Assembly (NCBI RefSeq): GCF_018736065.1
Contig: NZ_CP076128.1
Span: 62,001-126,000 of the forward strand
From: Flammeovirga kamogawensis
Lineage (GTDB): Bacteria > Bacteroidota > Bacteroidia > Cytophagales > Flammeovirgaceae
DNA length: 64,000 nt
Reading direction: 5' to 3'
The first letter of the stretch is position 1; each line of letters begins with the position of its first letter. The position numbers and the translations under genes are program-made. This document shows positions 26,010-35,505 of the stretch, one piece after another. The notes under the pieces were generated by a model. That model was not told where the DNA came from. It worked only from the letters and a program-made list of their open reading frames with translations, and made no database searches.

Positions 26010-28415
26010 TTATAATTCTACAATGATTCCAATTGATGGTTGCACAATACCATTTGTAGTTTCAATATATTTTGGTACATACTTAGATGGGTCATTCGGA
26101 TCAACCATTGGACTTCCGTCTGCATTTAATTCAGTAGTTAAAATTGGTTCTCCTTTTGGTGAATACCCATATGCATTTTGAATATCAAAATACACATTCA
26201 AACTCCATTTGTTAAAGTAATAGTATTTGTCAACTCGCAAATCAAGTTGATGTGAAGCATCCAATCTTAAAGTATTTACTTGTGAGTAATCTTTAATTCC
26301 TCTTCTTTCAGCATCCCAAACTTGACGGTCCATAGAAGCATCTACATCGTAAGGGGTATAAGGAGTCCCTCCAGCAAAAAGCCATCGTCCGCCAATTTCC
26401 CAATTTTTACCTAATTTCTTTCCTGCTGTTAAACTAACAATATTTTGACTGTCCCAAGATGATGGAGCATATTCATTAGGATTAGCATTCGTAAATTCAG
26501 ACCTTACATAAGTATAGGCTAAAATACCATAGAAACCATTAAAGAATTTTTGTTGAGCCATAAATTCTACACCTTGAGATCTACCTTTTGATGTACTTGT
26601 TACTTCTTCACTACCAATAACACCAAAATCAGCACCTAAATTTGCAAGTGAAATTTCGTTATTGATTGAGTAAGGATATTGATCATATATTTTTTGGAAA
26701 CCTTCTACTGTGAATCGTAAGTTTTTCTCAGGAATTTTATATTCCAAACCACCAACTAATTGTTTGTTTCTGATGTAGAGTAAACCATTTTCTTTATTAA
26801 CAAACTCATCATTCTCTTTATAACCTAAAGTAGTGTATGTAGGTAATTGGTAATAAATGCCGGTATTAAAGTTTAAACTCCATCGTGGAGTAAATTGGTA
26901 AGAAGCAGAGAATCTTGGAGAAAATTGATCTAGTAGATTTTTCATAGATTCAGAATAATCGTTTGCGTCTAATCTAGCACCTACTGATAGTGTTACCTTA
27001 TCTTGTGCAATTTTTTTACTTACTGTAGCAAAACCACCCCATTTGTTTAAGCCTAAGTCTGAGGTGAAGTTAATTGTTTCGAGTTGTCCAGAAGAGTAGT
27101 CATATAAAGTTTGATTGGTTTTATTGGTGTACATCGCATATTCGTAATTAACACCATATGAAAATGTAAATCCTGAATTGGTAAATGAGACACCCTCTAA
27201 ACGAAGTTTATTTTCAGCTTCTTGTGAATTATAATCGTAAATTTTTGGTTGAGAAGTGTCATTCTCAGGGTACTTGTACTGTTTGTTGTTGAGCATGTTT
27301 CTTGATGCCACAAATGTAAAAGTAGAGTTATCTCTAAAATGTTCATACTTTGCTCCAACAGTGTAATTCCATTGTTCTTGTTCAGGGGTGTTATTTAGTA
27401 TATATACATTTTGTTCATAATCTTCATCAGTTGGCTCGCCTGGCGAATCAGCCAATGCAAATTGATCAATTGCTCCTAAACCAATAATTGATAGCTGGTT
27501 TCTTTGATTAAATTTGTACTTATACTTTAATTGGAAGTCATTGTATGTTGGTAAGAAAGGAAGACCTAAAACACTAAACAAAGCTTTAAGATAAGATTGT
27601 CTTGCAGATACGATTAATGATGATTTCTCAGATACAGGTCCTTCGAAAGTAATTCCTACATCAGAAGTACCTAATATAATATTTGTTGTGTGCTCGTCTG
27701 TTCTTCCGTCTTTTTGAGTAAATTCCATTACAGAACTTAGTGCGTTACCTCTTCCGGCAGGAAATGCCCCAGAGAAAAATTCAACGTCTTTAATAAAGTC
27801 CACATTAAGCATTCCGACCGGACCACCAGATGCTCCTTGAGTTGCAAAGTGATTAATATTTGGAATTTCTATCCCATCAAGATAAAAACGATTTTCATTT
27901 GGAGCACCACCGCGAATTAAAATATCATTTCTAAAAGATGCCGTCGATGCAACACCGGGTAGTGATCTGAATACTCTTGAAATATCCCTATTTGCTCCAG
28001 GTGCTCTTTTAACTTCTGTCACACCAATTCTTTGTACAGATACAGGACTTTCATCAGATTTATAGAAACCATTTGCTATAACTTCTACTTCATTTAACTC
28101 TTCTGTTGAAGGAACTAAAGAGAAATTAATCATTGCTGGGCGGGCGTTTGTAACTTCTACCTCTCTTGAGTCAGGACCATAACCAACATAGTTTACTACT
28201 AAATTGTAAAGACCTGGTTTAATGTTTTTTATTTCGTACTTACCGTTCTCGTCAGTAGTTGCACCAATAGATGTGCCTTGAATGACAACAGTTGCATAAG
28301 GAACTGGATTATTTTTTGGAAGTTCGGTTACACTTCCTCTAATTATACCATTTTGTGCAAAAACACAAGACAGTGATAAAATGAAAATACTAAAAAATGA
28401 AAGTAATTGCTTCAT
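26010..28415 (-). CDS. TonB-dependent outer-membrane receptor with carboxypeptidase-regulatory N-domain
   Basis: 801 residues. The signal peptide (1-21, ending VFAQ) is followed by a CarboxypepD_reg-like domain (about 22-108, with PVPYATVVIQGTSIGATTDENGKY). The plug (about 115-230) contains 'DILIRGGAPNENRFYLDGIEIPN'. The barrel runs to the C-terminus and ends IGIIVEL. It imports an unknown substrate across the outer membrane using TonB energy. No SusD partner is adjacent, so a polysaccharide-type SusCD pair is not indicated. Confidence 0.92.
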   Translation of the reverse strand: MKQLLSFFSIFILSLSCVFAQNGIIRGSVTELPKNNPVPYATVVIQGTSIGATTDENGKYEIKNIKPGLYNLVVNYVGYGPDSREVEVTNARPAMINFSLVPSTEELNEVEVIANGFYKSDESPVSVQRIGVTEVKRAPGANRDISRVFRSLPGVASTASFRNDILIRGGAPNENRFYLDGIEIPNINHFATQGASGGPVGMLNVDFIKDVEFFSGAFPAGRGNALSSVMEFTQKDGRTDEHTTNIILGTSDVGITFEGPVSEKSSLIVSARQSYLKALFSVLGLPFLPTYNDFQLKYKYKFNQRNQLSIIGLGAIDQFALADSPGEPTDEDYEQNVYILNNTPEQEQWNYTVGAKYEHFRDNSTFTFVASRNMLNNKQYKYPENDTSQPKIYDYNSQEAENKLRLEGVSFTNSGFTFSYGVNYEYAMYTNKTNQTLYDYSSGQLETINFTSDLGLNKWGGFATVSKKIAQDKVTLSVGARLDANDYSESMKNLLDQFSPRFSASYQFTPRWSLNFNTGIYYQLPTYTTLGYKENDEFVNKENGLLYIRNKQLVGGLEYKIPEKNLRFTVEGFQKIYDQYPYSINNEISLANLGADFGVIGSEEVTSTSKGRSQGVEFMAQQKFFNGFYGILAYTYVRSEFTNANPNEYAPSSWDSQNIVSLTAGKKLGKNWEIGGRWLFAGGTPYTPYDVDASMDRQVWDAERRGIKDYSQVNTLRLDASHQLDLRVDKYYYFNKWSLNVYFDIQNAYGYSPKGEPILTTELNADGSPMVDPNDPSKYVPKYIETTNGIVQPSIGIIVEL

Positions 28416-28601
28416 GGTAATATTTGTTGAGTTTCCTTTAGAACTTCAACTTAGGCGAATTGTTTAAAAAATTTGATTGTAATGTTAAACACGAATTTGG
28501 TGTGTGAAATTTTCTTAAAAAAGTTTTTGATCTATTAAATTAAAAATTAGATAGTAACATTGTGCATATTTAGATGAATTATAAAGAAATAATTTAGAAT
28601 C

Positions 28602-28955
28602 ATGAATATTGAAGATTACAGAAGATACTGTTTAAATAAAAAAGGAGTGACAGAAGGATTTCCGTTTGATGAATCAGTGTTAGTTTTTAAGGTGAAAGGG
28701 AAGGTATTTGCACTCACAAATATTGACGATTTCCAAAGTTTTAATGTAAAATGTGACCCTGAAAAAGCAATTGATTTAAGAGAAAGGTACGCAGCAGTAA
28801 AACCGGGTTTTCATATGAATAAGAAACATTGGAATACAATATCTGTATATAGTGATTTTTCTGATGATCAAATGTATGAGGCTTTAGACCATTCTTATGA
28901 TTTGGTTTTTTCTAAATTACCTAAAAAAGTAAGAGAAGAATTATTGAGTGATTAG
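28602..28955 (+). CDS. MmcQ/YjbR family DNA-binding-like protein
   Basis: 117 residues matching the YjbR/MmcQ family (CyaY-like fold). It has the typical EDYRRYCLNKKGVTEGFPFDESVLVFKV start, the 'KCDPEKAIDLRERYAAVKPGFHMNKKHWNT' centre, and a helical C-terminus. The biochemical role of the family is not settled, although DNA binding is annotated for MmcQ. Transcribed away from the TonB receptor gene, monocistronic. Confidence 0.88.
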   Translation: MNIEDYRRYCLNKKGVTEGFPFDESVLVFKVKGKVFALTNIDDFQSFNVKCDPEKAIDLRERYAAVKPGFHMNKKHWNTISVYSDFSDDQMYEALDHSYDLVFSKLPKKVREELLSD

Positions 28956-29064
28956 ATAATATTGTTTACTCAATGTTTTTATGAAAATAAGCGAATAAAC
29001 AAGCTTTTTTTTATGAAAATCACAATAAATCATTAAAAATTATTCAAAAGTCATGATTATATAA

Positions 29065-29072
29065 TACTTTTG
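29065..29072 (+). promoter_or_regulatory. -7 element upstream of serA
   Basis: TACTTTTG fits the Bacteroidota -7 consensus TAnnTTTG, 30 nt upstream of the ATG. No good TTG/TTTG -33 element is seen at the usual distance, so this is half a promoter. Confidence 0.35.
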
Positions 29073-29102
29073 AGTTGCGATTGTAACTAAAGACAGATAA
29101 AC

Positions 29103-30995
29103 ATGGCAGACAAGAGATTTTTTGTAATTGATTTTGATAGTACTTTTACTAAAGTTGAAGCATTAGATATTTTAAGTGATATCTTATATGAGGGGACTGA
29201 TAAAAAGGTAGAAGTAGGTGAGAAAATCAAAGATCTAACAGATCAAGCAATGGCTGGAGAGCTGTCTTTTAGAGAGGCTTTGGAACAGCGTTTAGCATTA
29301 TTAGATGCTACAAAAAAAGATGTTGAACAATTATCAGGTGAACTTAAACTTCTTGTTTCTGAATCAGTAAAAAGAAACAGATCTTTTTTCACTAAAGAAA
29401 CAGATAATGTTTTAATTGTGTCGAGTGGATTTAAAGATTTTATTACTCCGGTAGTTAAAGATTTTGGCATTAAAGAAGAAAATATTTATGCCAATACATT
29501 CACTTACAACGATAAAGATCAAGTTACTGGATTTGATGCATCGAACCCACTTTCCGAACATAAAGGGAAAGTAAAACTGATGAAAGAATTAGCTTTAGAA
29601 GGCGATGTTTTTGTTATCGGTGACGGGTATACAGACTACGAAATTAGAGAGGCAGGATTGGCGAAAACTTTCTTTGCTTTTACAGAAAATATAAAAAGAG
29701 AAAAGGTGTTGGCTAAAGCAGATGTGGAGGCTAATAGCTTTGAAGAAATACTACATTCAATTAAACATCCTATGGCAACTTCATTTCCAAAAAGTAAGAT
29801 CAAGGTATTGCTCTTAGAAAATGTACATCAAGATGCAAAGTTAAAGTTAGAGCAAGAGGGTTACCAAGTTGAATTACTTGGAGGAGCTCTTGATGAAGAC
29901 GAACTTTGTGAGAAGATAAAAGGTGTTCACATTCTTGGTATTCGTTCTAAAACGATGTTAACAAGAAAAGTTGTAGAAGCTGCTGATCGTTTAATGCTTG
30001 TAGGGGCATTTTGTATTGGTACAAATCAAATTGATTTAAAAGCATGTACAGATCACGGTGTGTCAGTATTTAATGCACCTTTTAGTAATACACGTTCTGT
30101 TGTGGAAATGGCAATTGGTGAGATCATCTTGTTGATGCGTCAAATCCCAAAAAGAATGCGTCAGATGGATAGAAAGGAGTGGAGTAAATCTGCAAATGGA
30201 AGTTTTGAAATTAGAGGAAAAAAACTAGGTATTATTGGTTATGGTAATATCGGATCGCAATTATCTATTCTTGCAGAAATGTTAGGAATGGATGTGTATT
30301 ACTATGATGTTGTTGAAAAATTGGCACTTGGTAATGCAACAAAACTTTCTTCTTTAGATGAACTGTTAGCTACTTGTGATGTTGTTTCTTTACATGTTGA
30401 TGGAAGAGCTAGTAATAAGAACTATTTTACTGCTGAACATATCAACAAAATGAAGAAAGGGGCAATTTTAGTCAATTTAGCTCGTGGACCTGTTGTTGAG
30501 TTGGATGCTTTACAAATAGCCTTAGAAAATGGGCACCTATCAGGAGCTGCAATTGATGTATTCCCTGTTGAGCCAAAAAATAATAATGATACTTTTGATG
30601 CTCCATTGAGTAATATAGATAACTTGATATTAACACCTCATATTGGTGGGTCAACTCTTGAAGCTCAAGAAAATATTGCTGATTTTGTTCCTGGTAAAAT
30701 GATTGAATATGTAAATACAGGAAGTTCATTTAATAGTGTAAACTTCCCGAATGTTCAATTGCCAAGGTTAGAAAATGGACATAGATTATTACATATCCAT
30801 AAAAATAAATCAGGTATTTTAGCACAAATGAACAATGTGTTTGCAAAACATGGTTGTAATATCTTAGGTCAATATTTAAAAACGAATGAAGAAATTGGCT
30901 ATGTGATAACGGATATCGATCAATCATATCAGCCAGAATTATTAGAAGATATGAAAGCAATTGAGGATACAATTAAATTCAGAATTCTATATTAA
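29103..30995 (+). CDS. serA: Phosphoserine phosphatase-phosphoglycerate dehydrogenase fusion (SerB-SerA)
   Basis: 630 residues combining two serine-pathway enzymes. Residues 1 to about 220 form a complete HAD phosphatase: DFDST nucleophile motif (Asp10, Asp12), VSSG motif II, and GDGYTDYE motif IV. Residues about 230-540 are a D-3-phosphoglycerate dehydrogenase, with GIIGYGNIGSQ NAD fold, catalytic Arg in LARGP, and His in LTPHIGGST. A C-terminal ACT domain (about 555-630) offers serine feedback. One polypeptide could thus catalyse the first and last steps, with only SerC (transaminase) missing. Whether the phosphatase acts on phosphoserine is inferred from motif likeness. Followed by a strong terminator. 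Confidence 0.93.
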   Translation: MADKRFFVIDFDSTFTKVEALDILSDILYEGTDKKVEVGEKIKDLTDQAMAGELSFREALEQRLALLDATKKDVEQLSGELKLLVSESVKRNRSFFTKETDNVLIVSSGFKDFITPVVKDFGIKEENIYANTFTYNDKDQVTGFDASNPLSEHKGKVKLMKELALEGDVFVIGDGYTDYEIREAGLAKTFFAFTENIKREKVLAKADVEANSFEEILHSIKHPMATSFPKSKIKVLLLENVHQDAKLKLEQEGYQVELLGGALDEDELCEKIKGVHILGIRSKTMLTRKVVEAADRLMLVGAFCIGTNQIDLKACTDHGVSVFNAPFSNTRSVVEMAIGEIILLMRQIPKRMRQMDRKEWSKSANGSFEIRGKKLGIIGYGNIGSQLSILAEMLGMDVYYYDVVEKLALGNATKLSSLDELLATCDVVSLHVDGRASNKNYFTAEHINKMKKGAILVNLARGPVVELDALQIALENGHLSGAAIDVFPVEPKNNNDTFDAPLSNIDNLILTPHIGGSTLEAQENIADFVPGKMIEYVNTGSSFNSVNFPNVQLPRLENGHRLLHIHKNKSGILAQMNNVFAKHGCNILGQYLKTNEEIGYVITDIDQSYQPELLEDMKAIEDTIKFRILY

Positions 30996-31022
30996 TAGAT
31001 AAAAATTTAGTTTTTTTATAAG

Positions 31023-31054
31023 AAAATAGGGTACATTATTATGTACCCTATTTT
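31023..31054 (+). terminator. Hairpin terminator after serA
   Basis: A 14-bp perfect stem AAAATAGGGTACAT (31023-31036) with 31041-31054 and a TATT loop, followed by a T run. Confidence 0.88.
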
Positions 31055-31112
31055 TTATTGCTAAATTTAAAGTGAATAATCATTTTCTTAATTCAATAAT
31101 CTAATTGCATAA

Positions 31113-31502
31113 ATGAGCGATAATCAAATACACCAAATAGAAGGAGTCTGGTTAACTGGCTTAAAAGACGCCCATGTTGAAATATCAATTGATGATAATG
31201 GAAAAGCACAAGGATCTATTGTGTGGATGGAAAGAGATAAAGAAGAGGATGGAGGTCCGAGAATTGATAAATTAAACCCTGACGCTAGTTTAAGAGAGCG
31301 TTTTCTTGATGGAATGATAATGCTTTCAGACTTTGATTATAAAGGGAAGGGGCAATGGGAAGATGGGTCTGTTTATGATCCTGACTCAGGAAAAACATAT
31401 AGCGGAAGTATTCAAAATAGTGGTCCAAATGTTCTAAAAATGAGAGGGTACGTAGGTATTAAACTCTTTGGAAGAACAGAATTGTGGACTAGAGTAAGTT
31501 AA
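31113..31502 (+). CDS. DUF2147 family protein
   Basis: 129 residues with the DUF2147 pattern: IEGVWLTG at the N-terminus, the 'GSIVWM' strand, a variable 'KLNPD..LR.R...G...L..FDYKGKGQWEDGSVYDP.SGKTYSG' core, and a terminal 'LRGYVG..LFGRTELWTRV'-type ending (here MRGYVGIKLFGRTELWTRV). Related proteins usually have a signal peptide; this one does not, so it is probably cytoplasmic. Function unknown. An acyl-CoA-binding protein gene follows after 29 nt. Confidence 0.88.
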   Translation: MSDNQIHQIEGVWLTGLKDAHVEISIDDNGKAQGSIVWMERDKEEDGGPRIDKLNPDASLRERFLDGMIMLSDFDYKGKGQWEDGSVYDPDSGKTYSGSIQNSGPNVLKMRGYVGIKLFGRTELWTRVS

Positions 31503-31531
31503 TTTTTTTAGATAAATCAATAAATACACCT

Positions 31532-31783
31532 ATGGCTTCAGAAGCATTTAAAGACGCACAAGAACGAGTAAATCAATTACCAGCGAAACCATCAAATGAT
31601 CACCTTTTACAACTGTATGCTTTATTTAAGCAGGCTTCAGTTGGAGATGTTAATACAGAACGTCCCGGCGGTTTTGATTTCAAAGGAAATGCAAAATGGG
31701 ATGCATGGAAAAAAATAGAAGGTACTTCTACTTCTGATGCAGAAGCACAATATGTAGCTCTAGTCAATGAGTTGGAAGGATAG
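31532..31783 (+). CDS. Acyl-CoA-binding protein
   Basis: 83 residues, the size of the eukaryote-like ACBP four-helix bundle. Hallmarks are 'LQLYALFKQASVGDVNTERPGGFDFKGNAKWDAWKKIEG', containing the YxxFKQA, PG.F...K.KWDAW pattern used to hold the CoA and acyl chain. It binds long-chain acyl-CoA esters in the cytoplasm. It is probably co-transcribed with the DUF2147 gene upstream, and the IS4 element lies directly downstream. Confidence 0.93.
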   Translation: MASEAFKDAQERVNQLPAKPSNDHLLQLYALFKQASVGDVNTERPGGFDFKGNAKWDAWKKIEGTSTSDAEAQYVALVNELEG

Positions 31784-31805
31784 GTAGTTCTATCTCCTTC
31801 AATAA

Positions 31806-31826
31806 AAAACATGAGTCATCCCTTAA
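31806..31826 (+). repeat. IS4 element left inverted repeat
   Basis: Identical to the reverse complement of 33277-33297. It also forms the 5' arm of a second hairpin inside the element (see terminator at 31811-31858). Confidence 0.85.
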
Positions 31827-31858
31827 TTATATAATTTTAATAATAAGGGGTGACTCAT
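31811..31858 (+). terminator. Hairpin inside the IS left end, terminator-like
   Basis: ATGAGTCATCCCTTA (31811-31825) pairs with 31844-31858 over 15 bp with one G-T wobble, then comes a T-rich stretch. It would stop transcripts coming from the acyl-CoA-binding protein gene before they reach the transposase. Confidence 0.7.
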
Positions 31859-31919
31859 TTTTATTTATAAGCCAAAAAATAGTTATTGTAAATACAAAAC
31901 AACTATAACTATTATTCCA

Positions 31920-33287
31920 ATGGCTTATTCATCTTTTAATTTACTAAAAATCTTAGACTGTAAAAAATCTACACCATTAACCTATCTTCTTCATCAAACT
32001 GACTATTTCTTATCATCGCTACTCTCTAGTCTTCATCAGACAGTTGATTTACGTTTGGTAAAGACTTTTCAAGAGTTATTTCATTGCTTACTAGAAAATC
32101 GGAATAGTACAAAATCACTTCTTCTGACAGAATTGGGTACACTACTAGCTGGTAGTACTCATGGTAAAGCTGGAGTTAAGAGAATTGGCAACCTAATACG
32201 AAGTAAAAATTGGAGTACTGATTTAATTGCTGATTTTTTTAGAAATAGAAGTTTAGACCGTATTAAAATGATGGAAGAAAAAAATATCCGACCACTTTTA
32301 ATTTGGGATGGATCTGTTCTGGAAAAACATGAGTCAACACACCTGGAAGGGTTGTCTGCCGTTATCAGTAGTAAAGCTAAAAGACTTACAAGAATTAAAC
32401 CTGGTTATTATAATTCTCCTGTCAAAGGTTTTATCAATGTTCCCGGGTTTAAAGTAGAAGGAGTAGTGCTTACGGCCTTGAATGAAAGAGCATCTCTTTT
32501 TGAATTTAATATTTATTCTAGGGTTGGTGTTTTTAAGGAATGGTTGTCTAATTTTATATGGAATGGTTTCAAAACTATTCGTAATCAATCTAAAAAAGCT
32601 GTTCTGCATGTATTTGACAGAGGGTATGCGAATTGTACTCTTTTAGAGTTCGCTCAAGAATTTGATCAACAGTTTTTAGTTCGTTGGATTGGAAATAGAT
32701 TTTTAATTGACGAAAAAGGAAAACGATTAACCTACAATATTACCAAAGGAATGAAGAATAAGAGCTTCAAATTTACTTATGATAAAGAACGTAATAAGTA
32801 TGCTAGAAGACTTATTTCATGGAAAAAAGTACAACACCCTGAAATGGGAGATCAGATGTATACGCTAATTGTGGTCAGAGAATATAAAAGAACAGGACCT
32901 CCTATTTACATGCTTACCAACCTTGATATAGATACAAAAAAGACTGCATGGGAAATGCTTTTTTCATATATGAAAAGATGGGAAGTAGAAGAAATGTTTA
33001 GGTGTTGTAAAGCAGAAATTGGCTTACAATCAATAAGAGTTCAAGGATGGGGAAATCGATTAAAACTCTTCTATATAGCCCTACTTATTTATGAGTTTTT
33101 AATGGAAATAATACAAAAAAGGAGGCATTATGTAGAACGTTTAATCAACATATATACCCCCATTTTTGGTTCAAAGAAAAGTAAATCTCCTTTCTACAGA
33201 CTTCGTAAAGCTTTTTCTGTCATTCTAAATCAATGGAAATCCTGTTGTGAGATCATGTTCAGGTTTAATCCAATATTTAAGGGATGA
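31920..33287 (+). CDS. IS4 family transposase
   Basis: 455 residues, DDE type. Asp130 (LLIWDGSV), Asp233 (HVFDRGYANC) and Glu357 can be placed. The IS4 signature Y-(2)-R-(3)-E-(6)-K is exact: Tyr350, Arg353, Glu357, Lys364. The frame is full-length and ends inside the right inverted repeat, so the element could still be active. It moves the element by cut-and-paste transposition. Confidence 0.95.
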   Translation: MAYSSFNLLKILDCKKSTPLTYLLHQTDYFLSSLLSSLHQTVDLRLVKTFQELFHCLLENRNSTKSLLLTELGTLLAGSTHGKAGVKRIGNLIRSKNWSTDLIADFFRNRSLDRIKMMEEKNIRPLLIWDGSVLEKHESTHLEGLSAVISSKAKRLTRIKPGYYNSPVKGFINVPGFKVEGVVLTALNERASLFEFNIYSRVGVFKEWLSNFIWNGFKTIRNQSKKAVLHVFDRGYANCTLLEFAQEFDQQFLVRWIGNRFLIDEKGKRLTYNITKGMKNKSFKFTYDKERNKYARRLISWKKVQHPEMGDQMYTLIVVREYKRTGPPIYMLTNLDIDTKKTAWEMLFSYMKRWEVEEMFRCCKAEIGLQSIRVQGWGNRLKLFYIALLIYEFLMEIIQKRRHYVERLINIYTPIFGSKKSKSPFYRLRKAFSVILNQWKSCCEIMFRFNPIFKG

Positions 33288-33297
33288 CTCATGTTTT
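33277..33297 (-). repeat. IS4 element right inverted repeat
   Basis: 21 bp, the exact inverted copy of the left end. It overlaps the last codons of the transposase gene and ends 24 nt before the rfaE2 stop. Confidence 0.85.
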
Positions 33298-33321
33298 CTA
33301 TTTACAAATTAAGCGAATTAA

Positions 33322-33816
33322 TTATAAGCCAAACTTTCTTATTTTTTCTATAATTGAAGAAGTAGAAAATCCTTCAACAAGTGTGATAGTTTCTACTTTT
33401 CCACCATTATTCATAACTTCTTTTGCACCAACTATATTTTCCACAGTATAGTCAGCACCTTTTACAAGAATATCAGGTAGAAGTGAATTGATTAAATCTA
33501 GAGGCGTATCGTCCTCAAAAAGTATAACCATATCAATAAATTCAAATGCAGCTAATAATCTAGCTCTTGCATATTCATTGTTGATTGGTCTTTCGTTACC
33601 TTTTAATCTTTTTACAGAAGCATCAGTGTTTAATCCAAGAATCAATTTTGAGCCTTGGTTTCTTGCTTGTTCAAGGTAATCAACATGACCAAGATGTACA
33701 ATGTCAAAACAGCCATTTGTAAACACAACTTTTTCGCCATTCTCTTTCCAAAGTGCTCTTTGATTCACAGCATTTTCAAGAGTAAGGATTTTGTCTTTTG
33801 ATGCTCTACTACTCAT
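33322..33816 (-). CDS. rfaE2: D-glycero-beta-D-manno-heptose 1-phosphate adenylyltransferase
   Basis: 164-residue nucleotidyltransferase that makes ADP-heptose for the lipopolysaccharide core. Motifs: [17 protein letters not shown] with the HxGH (HLGH) site, then the '[18 protein letters not shown]' segment and 'VKGADY' and '[11 protein letters not shown]' near the end. It lacks the kinase half found in E. coli HldE, so it is the stand-alone RfaE2 form. Its start overlaps the end of the flippase-like gene by 8 nt, implying coupled translation. Confidence 0.93.
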   Translation of the reverse strand: MSSRASKDKILTLENAVNQRALWKENGEKVVFTNGCFDIVHLGHVDYLEQARNQGSKLILGLNTDASVKRLKGNERPINNEYARARLLAAFEFIDMVILFEDDTPLDLINSLLPDILVKGADYTVENIVGAKEVMNNGGKVETITLVEGFSTSSIIEKIRKFGL

Positions 33817-34816
33817 TACCTTCTATTGTTGAATTTTCTGATTTTTTTAAGTTTGCAATCAAGATACTTAATCCACCTACAATGATAACCGATATAGTTT
33901 GTGATGTGTGCATTAAGATTGCGTAAGCTATTGCATCTGCATTACTCACGCCGTACGCCATTAATGTATGAGAGGCAAAGAAATGATAAGAACCTGTACC
34001 ACCAGGAGTAGGGAGTACCATTCCAAGTCCGCCCATCATCATCAGGACAAAACCAACAACAGGAGATAGATTCTCAGTTCCTTGTAGTGTCCAAAATAAG
34101 ACATATCCCATATAGAAATATGTTAACCAAATAATAAAGGTATACAGAAAGTACAAGCCAAACTCTTTTCTTTTAAGTTTAAAAACACTTGTCATGCCTT
34201 CAATAATACCCTGAAGTAACATTAGTACTTTTCTAATTAATGCTGTCTGTAGGAGTCGCTTTCTAATTCTAAAAAGAAATAAACCAATTGCAATTATTAT
34301 GATTGCTCCAATAATCACATATGGGATTTTATTAATTAATGAATTTGATTGCTGATTGAAATGAGGTAAAATCATCCCTTTTAGCTTGTCGAATTGACTA
34401 AGAAAGGCAATTAAAAATAAAGTAATAAATACTATTAAATCCATAGCTCTTTCTGCTACAACAGCACCAAAAGAAGTTTTGGCAGGGATTTTTGAGAGTT
34501 TTTGCAAGATACCACATCTGAAAAACTCTCCAAAACGTGGAATAATTAGGTTCCCAGCATAGCCAGACATTGTAGCCATAAATAAATTAGGACCTGAAGT
34601 CTTATAATTTAAAGGCTTTAGCATTAATCCCCATCGTAATCCTCTAGCGTAATGACTCATTAATGAAATAGCCATTGATAAAAGAACTATTTTCCAATCA
34701 ATGGTATCAAAAGAGGTTAATACTTCTTTAAGGTTTTGTTCTTTTAATACATACCAAAGTAGACCACCGGCAAGTATAAAAGAAAAAAGATATTTTAGAA
34801 TGTCTTTTAAATTCAT
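33809..34816 (-). CDS. Flippase-like/UPF0104 integral membrane protein
   Basis: 335 residues with about eight hydrophobic segments. It matches the lysylphosphatidylglycerol synthase TM-region/UPF0104 family: '[13 protein letters not shown]', '[18 protein letters not shown]', and '[18 protein letters not shown]'. Members move or modify lipids or glycolipids, but the substrate here is unknown. The 8-nt overlap with rfaE2 hints at envelope glycolipid assembly; that is inference. Confidence 0.88.
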   Translation of the reverse strand: MNLKDILKYLFSFILAGGLLWYVLKEQNLKEVLTSFDTIDWKIVLLSMAISLMSHYARGLRWGLMLKPLNYKTSGPNLFMATMSGYAGNLIIPRFGEFFRCGILQKLSKIPAKTSFGAVVAERAMDLIVFITLFLIAFLSQFDKLKGMILPHFNQQSNSLINKIPYVIIGAIIIIAIGLFLFRIRKRLLQTALIRKVLMLLQGIIEGMTSVFKLKRKEFGLYFLYTFIIWLTYFYMGYVLFWTLQGTENLSPVVGFVLMMMGGLGMVLPTPGGTGSYHFFASHTLMAYGVSNADAIAYAILMHTSQTISVIIVGGLSILIANLKKSENSTIEGNE

Positions 34817-34858
34817 ATAAAAAACCTCTTAAAAGAGGAACTGTTCAAAAACAAATTA

Positions 34859-34887
34859 GCCAACCTAATTCATTGAATTAAGTTGGC
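34859..34887 (-). terminator. Hairpin between panD and the flippase-like gene
   Basis: GCCAAC/GTTGGC and TAATTC/GAATTA stems are separated by a single C-A mismatch, with a 3-nt loop. A T-rich tract follows on the minus strand. It could terminate panD or attenuate transcription of the next two genes. Confidence 0.55.
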
Positions 34888-34910
34888 GTAGTATCTTTAT
34901 TAGAAAATGA

Positions 34911-35261
34911 TTAGTCTTCTAATTTATTGTCATCATTGGGAAAGACAAGCTTAGGGGAGTAGTTAATTGCTTTTTTCTGTTTCATATATGCATATGAAAT
35001 AATAATTAAAATATCTCCTACCTGAACTCTACGAGCTGCAGCACCATTTAAACAGATAATGCCACTATTTCTTTCTCCTTTTATCACATAAGTTTCAAAA
35101 CGCTCACCGTTATTATTATTAACAATTTGCACTTTCTCACCTTCAATGATATTTGCAGCTTCCATTAGATCTTCATCAACAGTAATACTGCCAACATAAT
35201 TTAATTCTGCTTGTGTAACTTTGACACGGTGGATCTTTGATTTTAAAACTTCTATAAACAT
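34911..35261 (-). CDS. panD: Aspartate 1-decarboxylase
   Basis: 116 residues; makes beta-alanine for pantothenate. The self-cleavage site is Gly24-Ser25 in NYVGSITVD, giving the pyruvoyl group on Ser25. '[21 protein letters not shown]' is the usual C-terminal portion of the fold. Start [12 protein letters not shown] is the family start. It lies upstream of the flippase-like gene, with a hairpin between. Confidence 0.96.
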   Translation of the reverse strand: MFIEVLKSKIHRVKVTQAELNYVGSITVDEDLMEAANIIEGEKVQIVNNNNGERFETYVIKGERNSGIICLNGAAARRVQVGDILIIISYAYMKQKKAINYSPKLVFPNDDNKLED

Positions 35262-35505
35262 GGTTAGTATCTTAAATCTATACTTAAAAGCTTACGATAT
35301 ACATTTTGATAAAAACTACATACAAAGATAATAAAATAGATTTTCTTTATCTAGTTGATTGTCAGTGTTGTTTATCGGTTTTTACCCTATGCTTGTATTT
35401 CGTGCGTGCAATAATAAGATTTATTTTATGAATGAACAATTTTATTAAGAGTCCTTATTTAACTTTTAATGAGAAATAGTTCACTTTAAAGATTATTTTG
35501 AACTT

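Larger units (their letters stand above)
31806..33297 (+). mobile_element. IS4-family insertion sequence, apparently intact
   Basis: About 1.49 kb bounded by 21-bp perfect inverted repeats (31806-31826 and 33277-33297, core CATGAGTCATCCCTTAA) around one transposase gene. No target-site duplication is obvious at either end, so the exact outer bounds are uncertain by a few bases. It sits between the convergent acyl-CoA-binding protein and rfaE2 genes without breaking either. Confidence 0.88.

Noticed and set aside
31800-33305. Target-site duplication of the IS4 element
   Set aside because: Flanking bases are A/T-rich on both sides, but no direct repeat of useful length can be matched.
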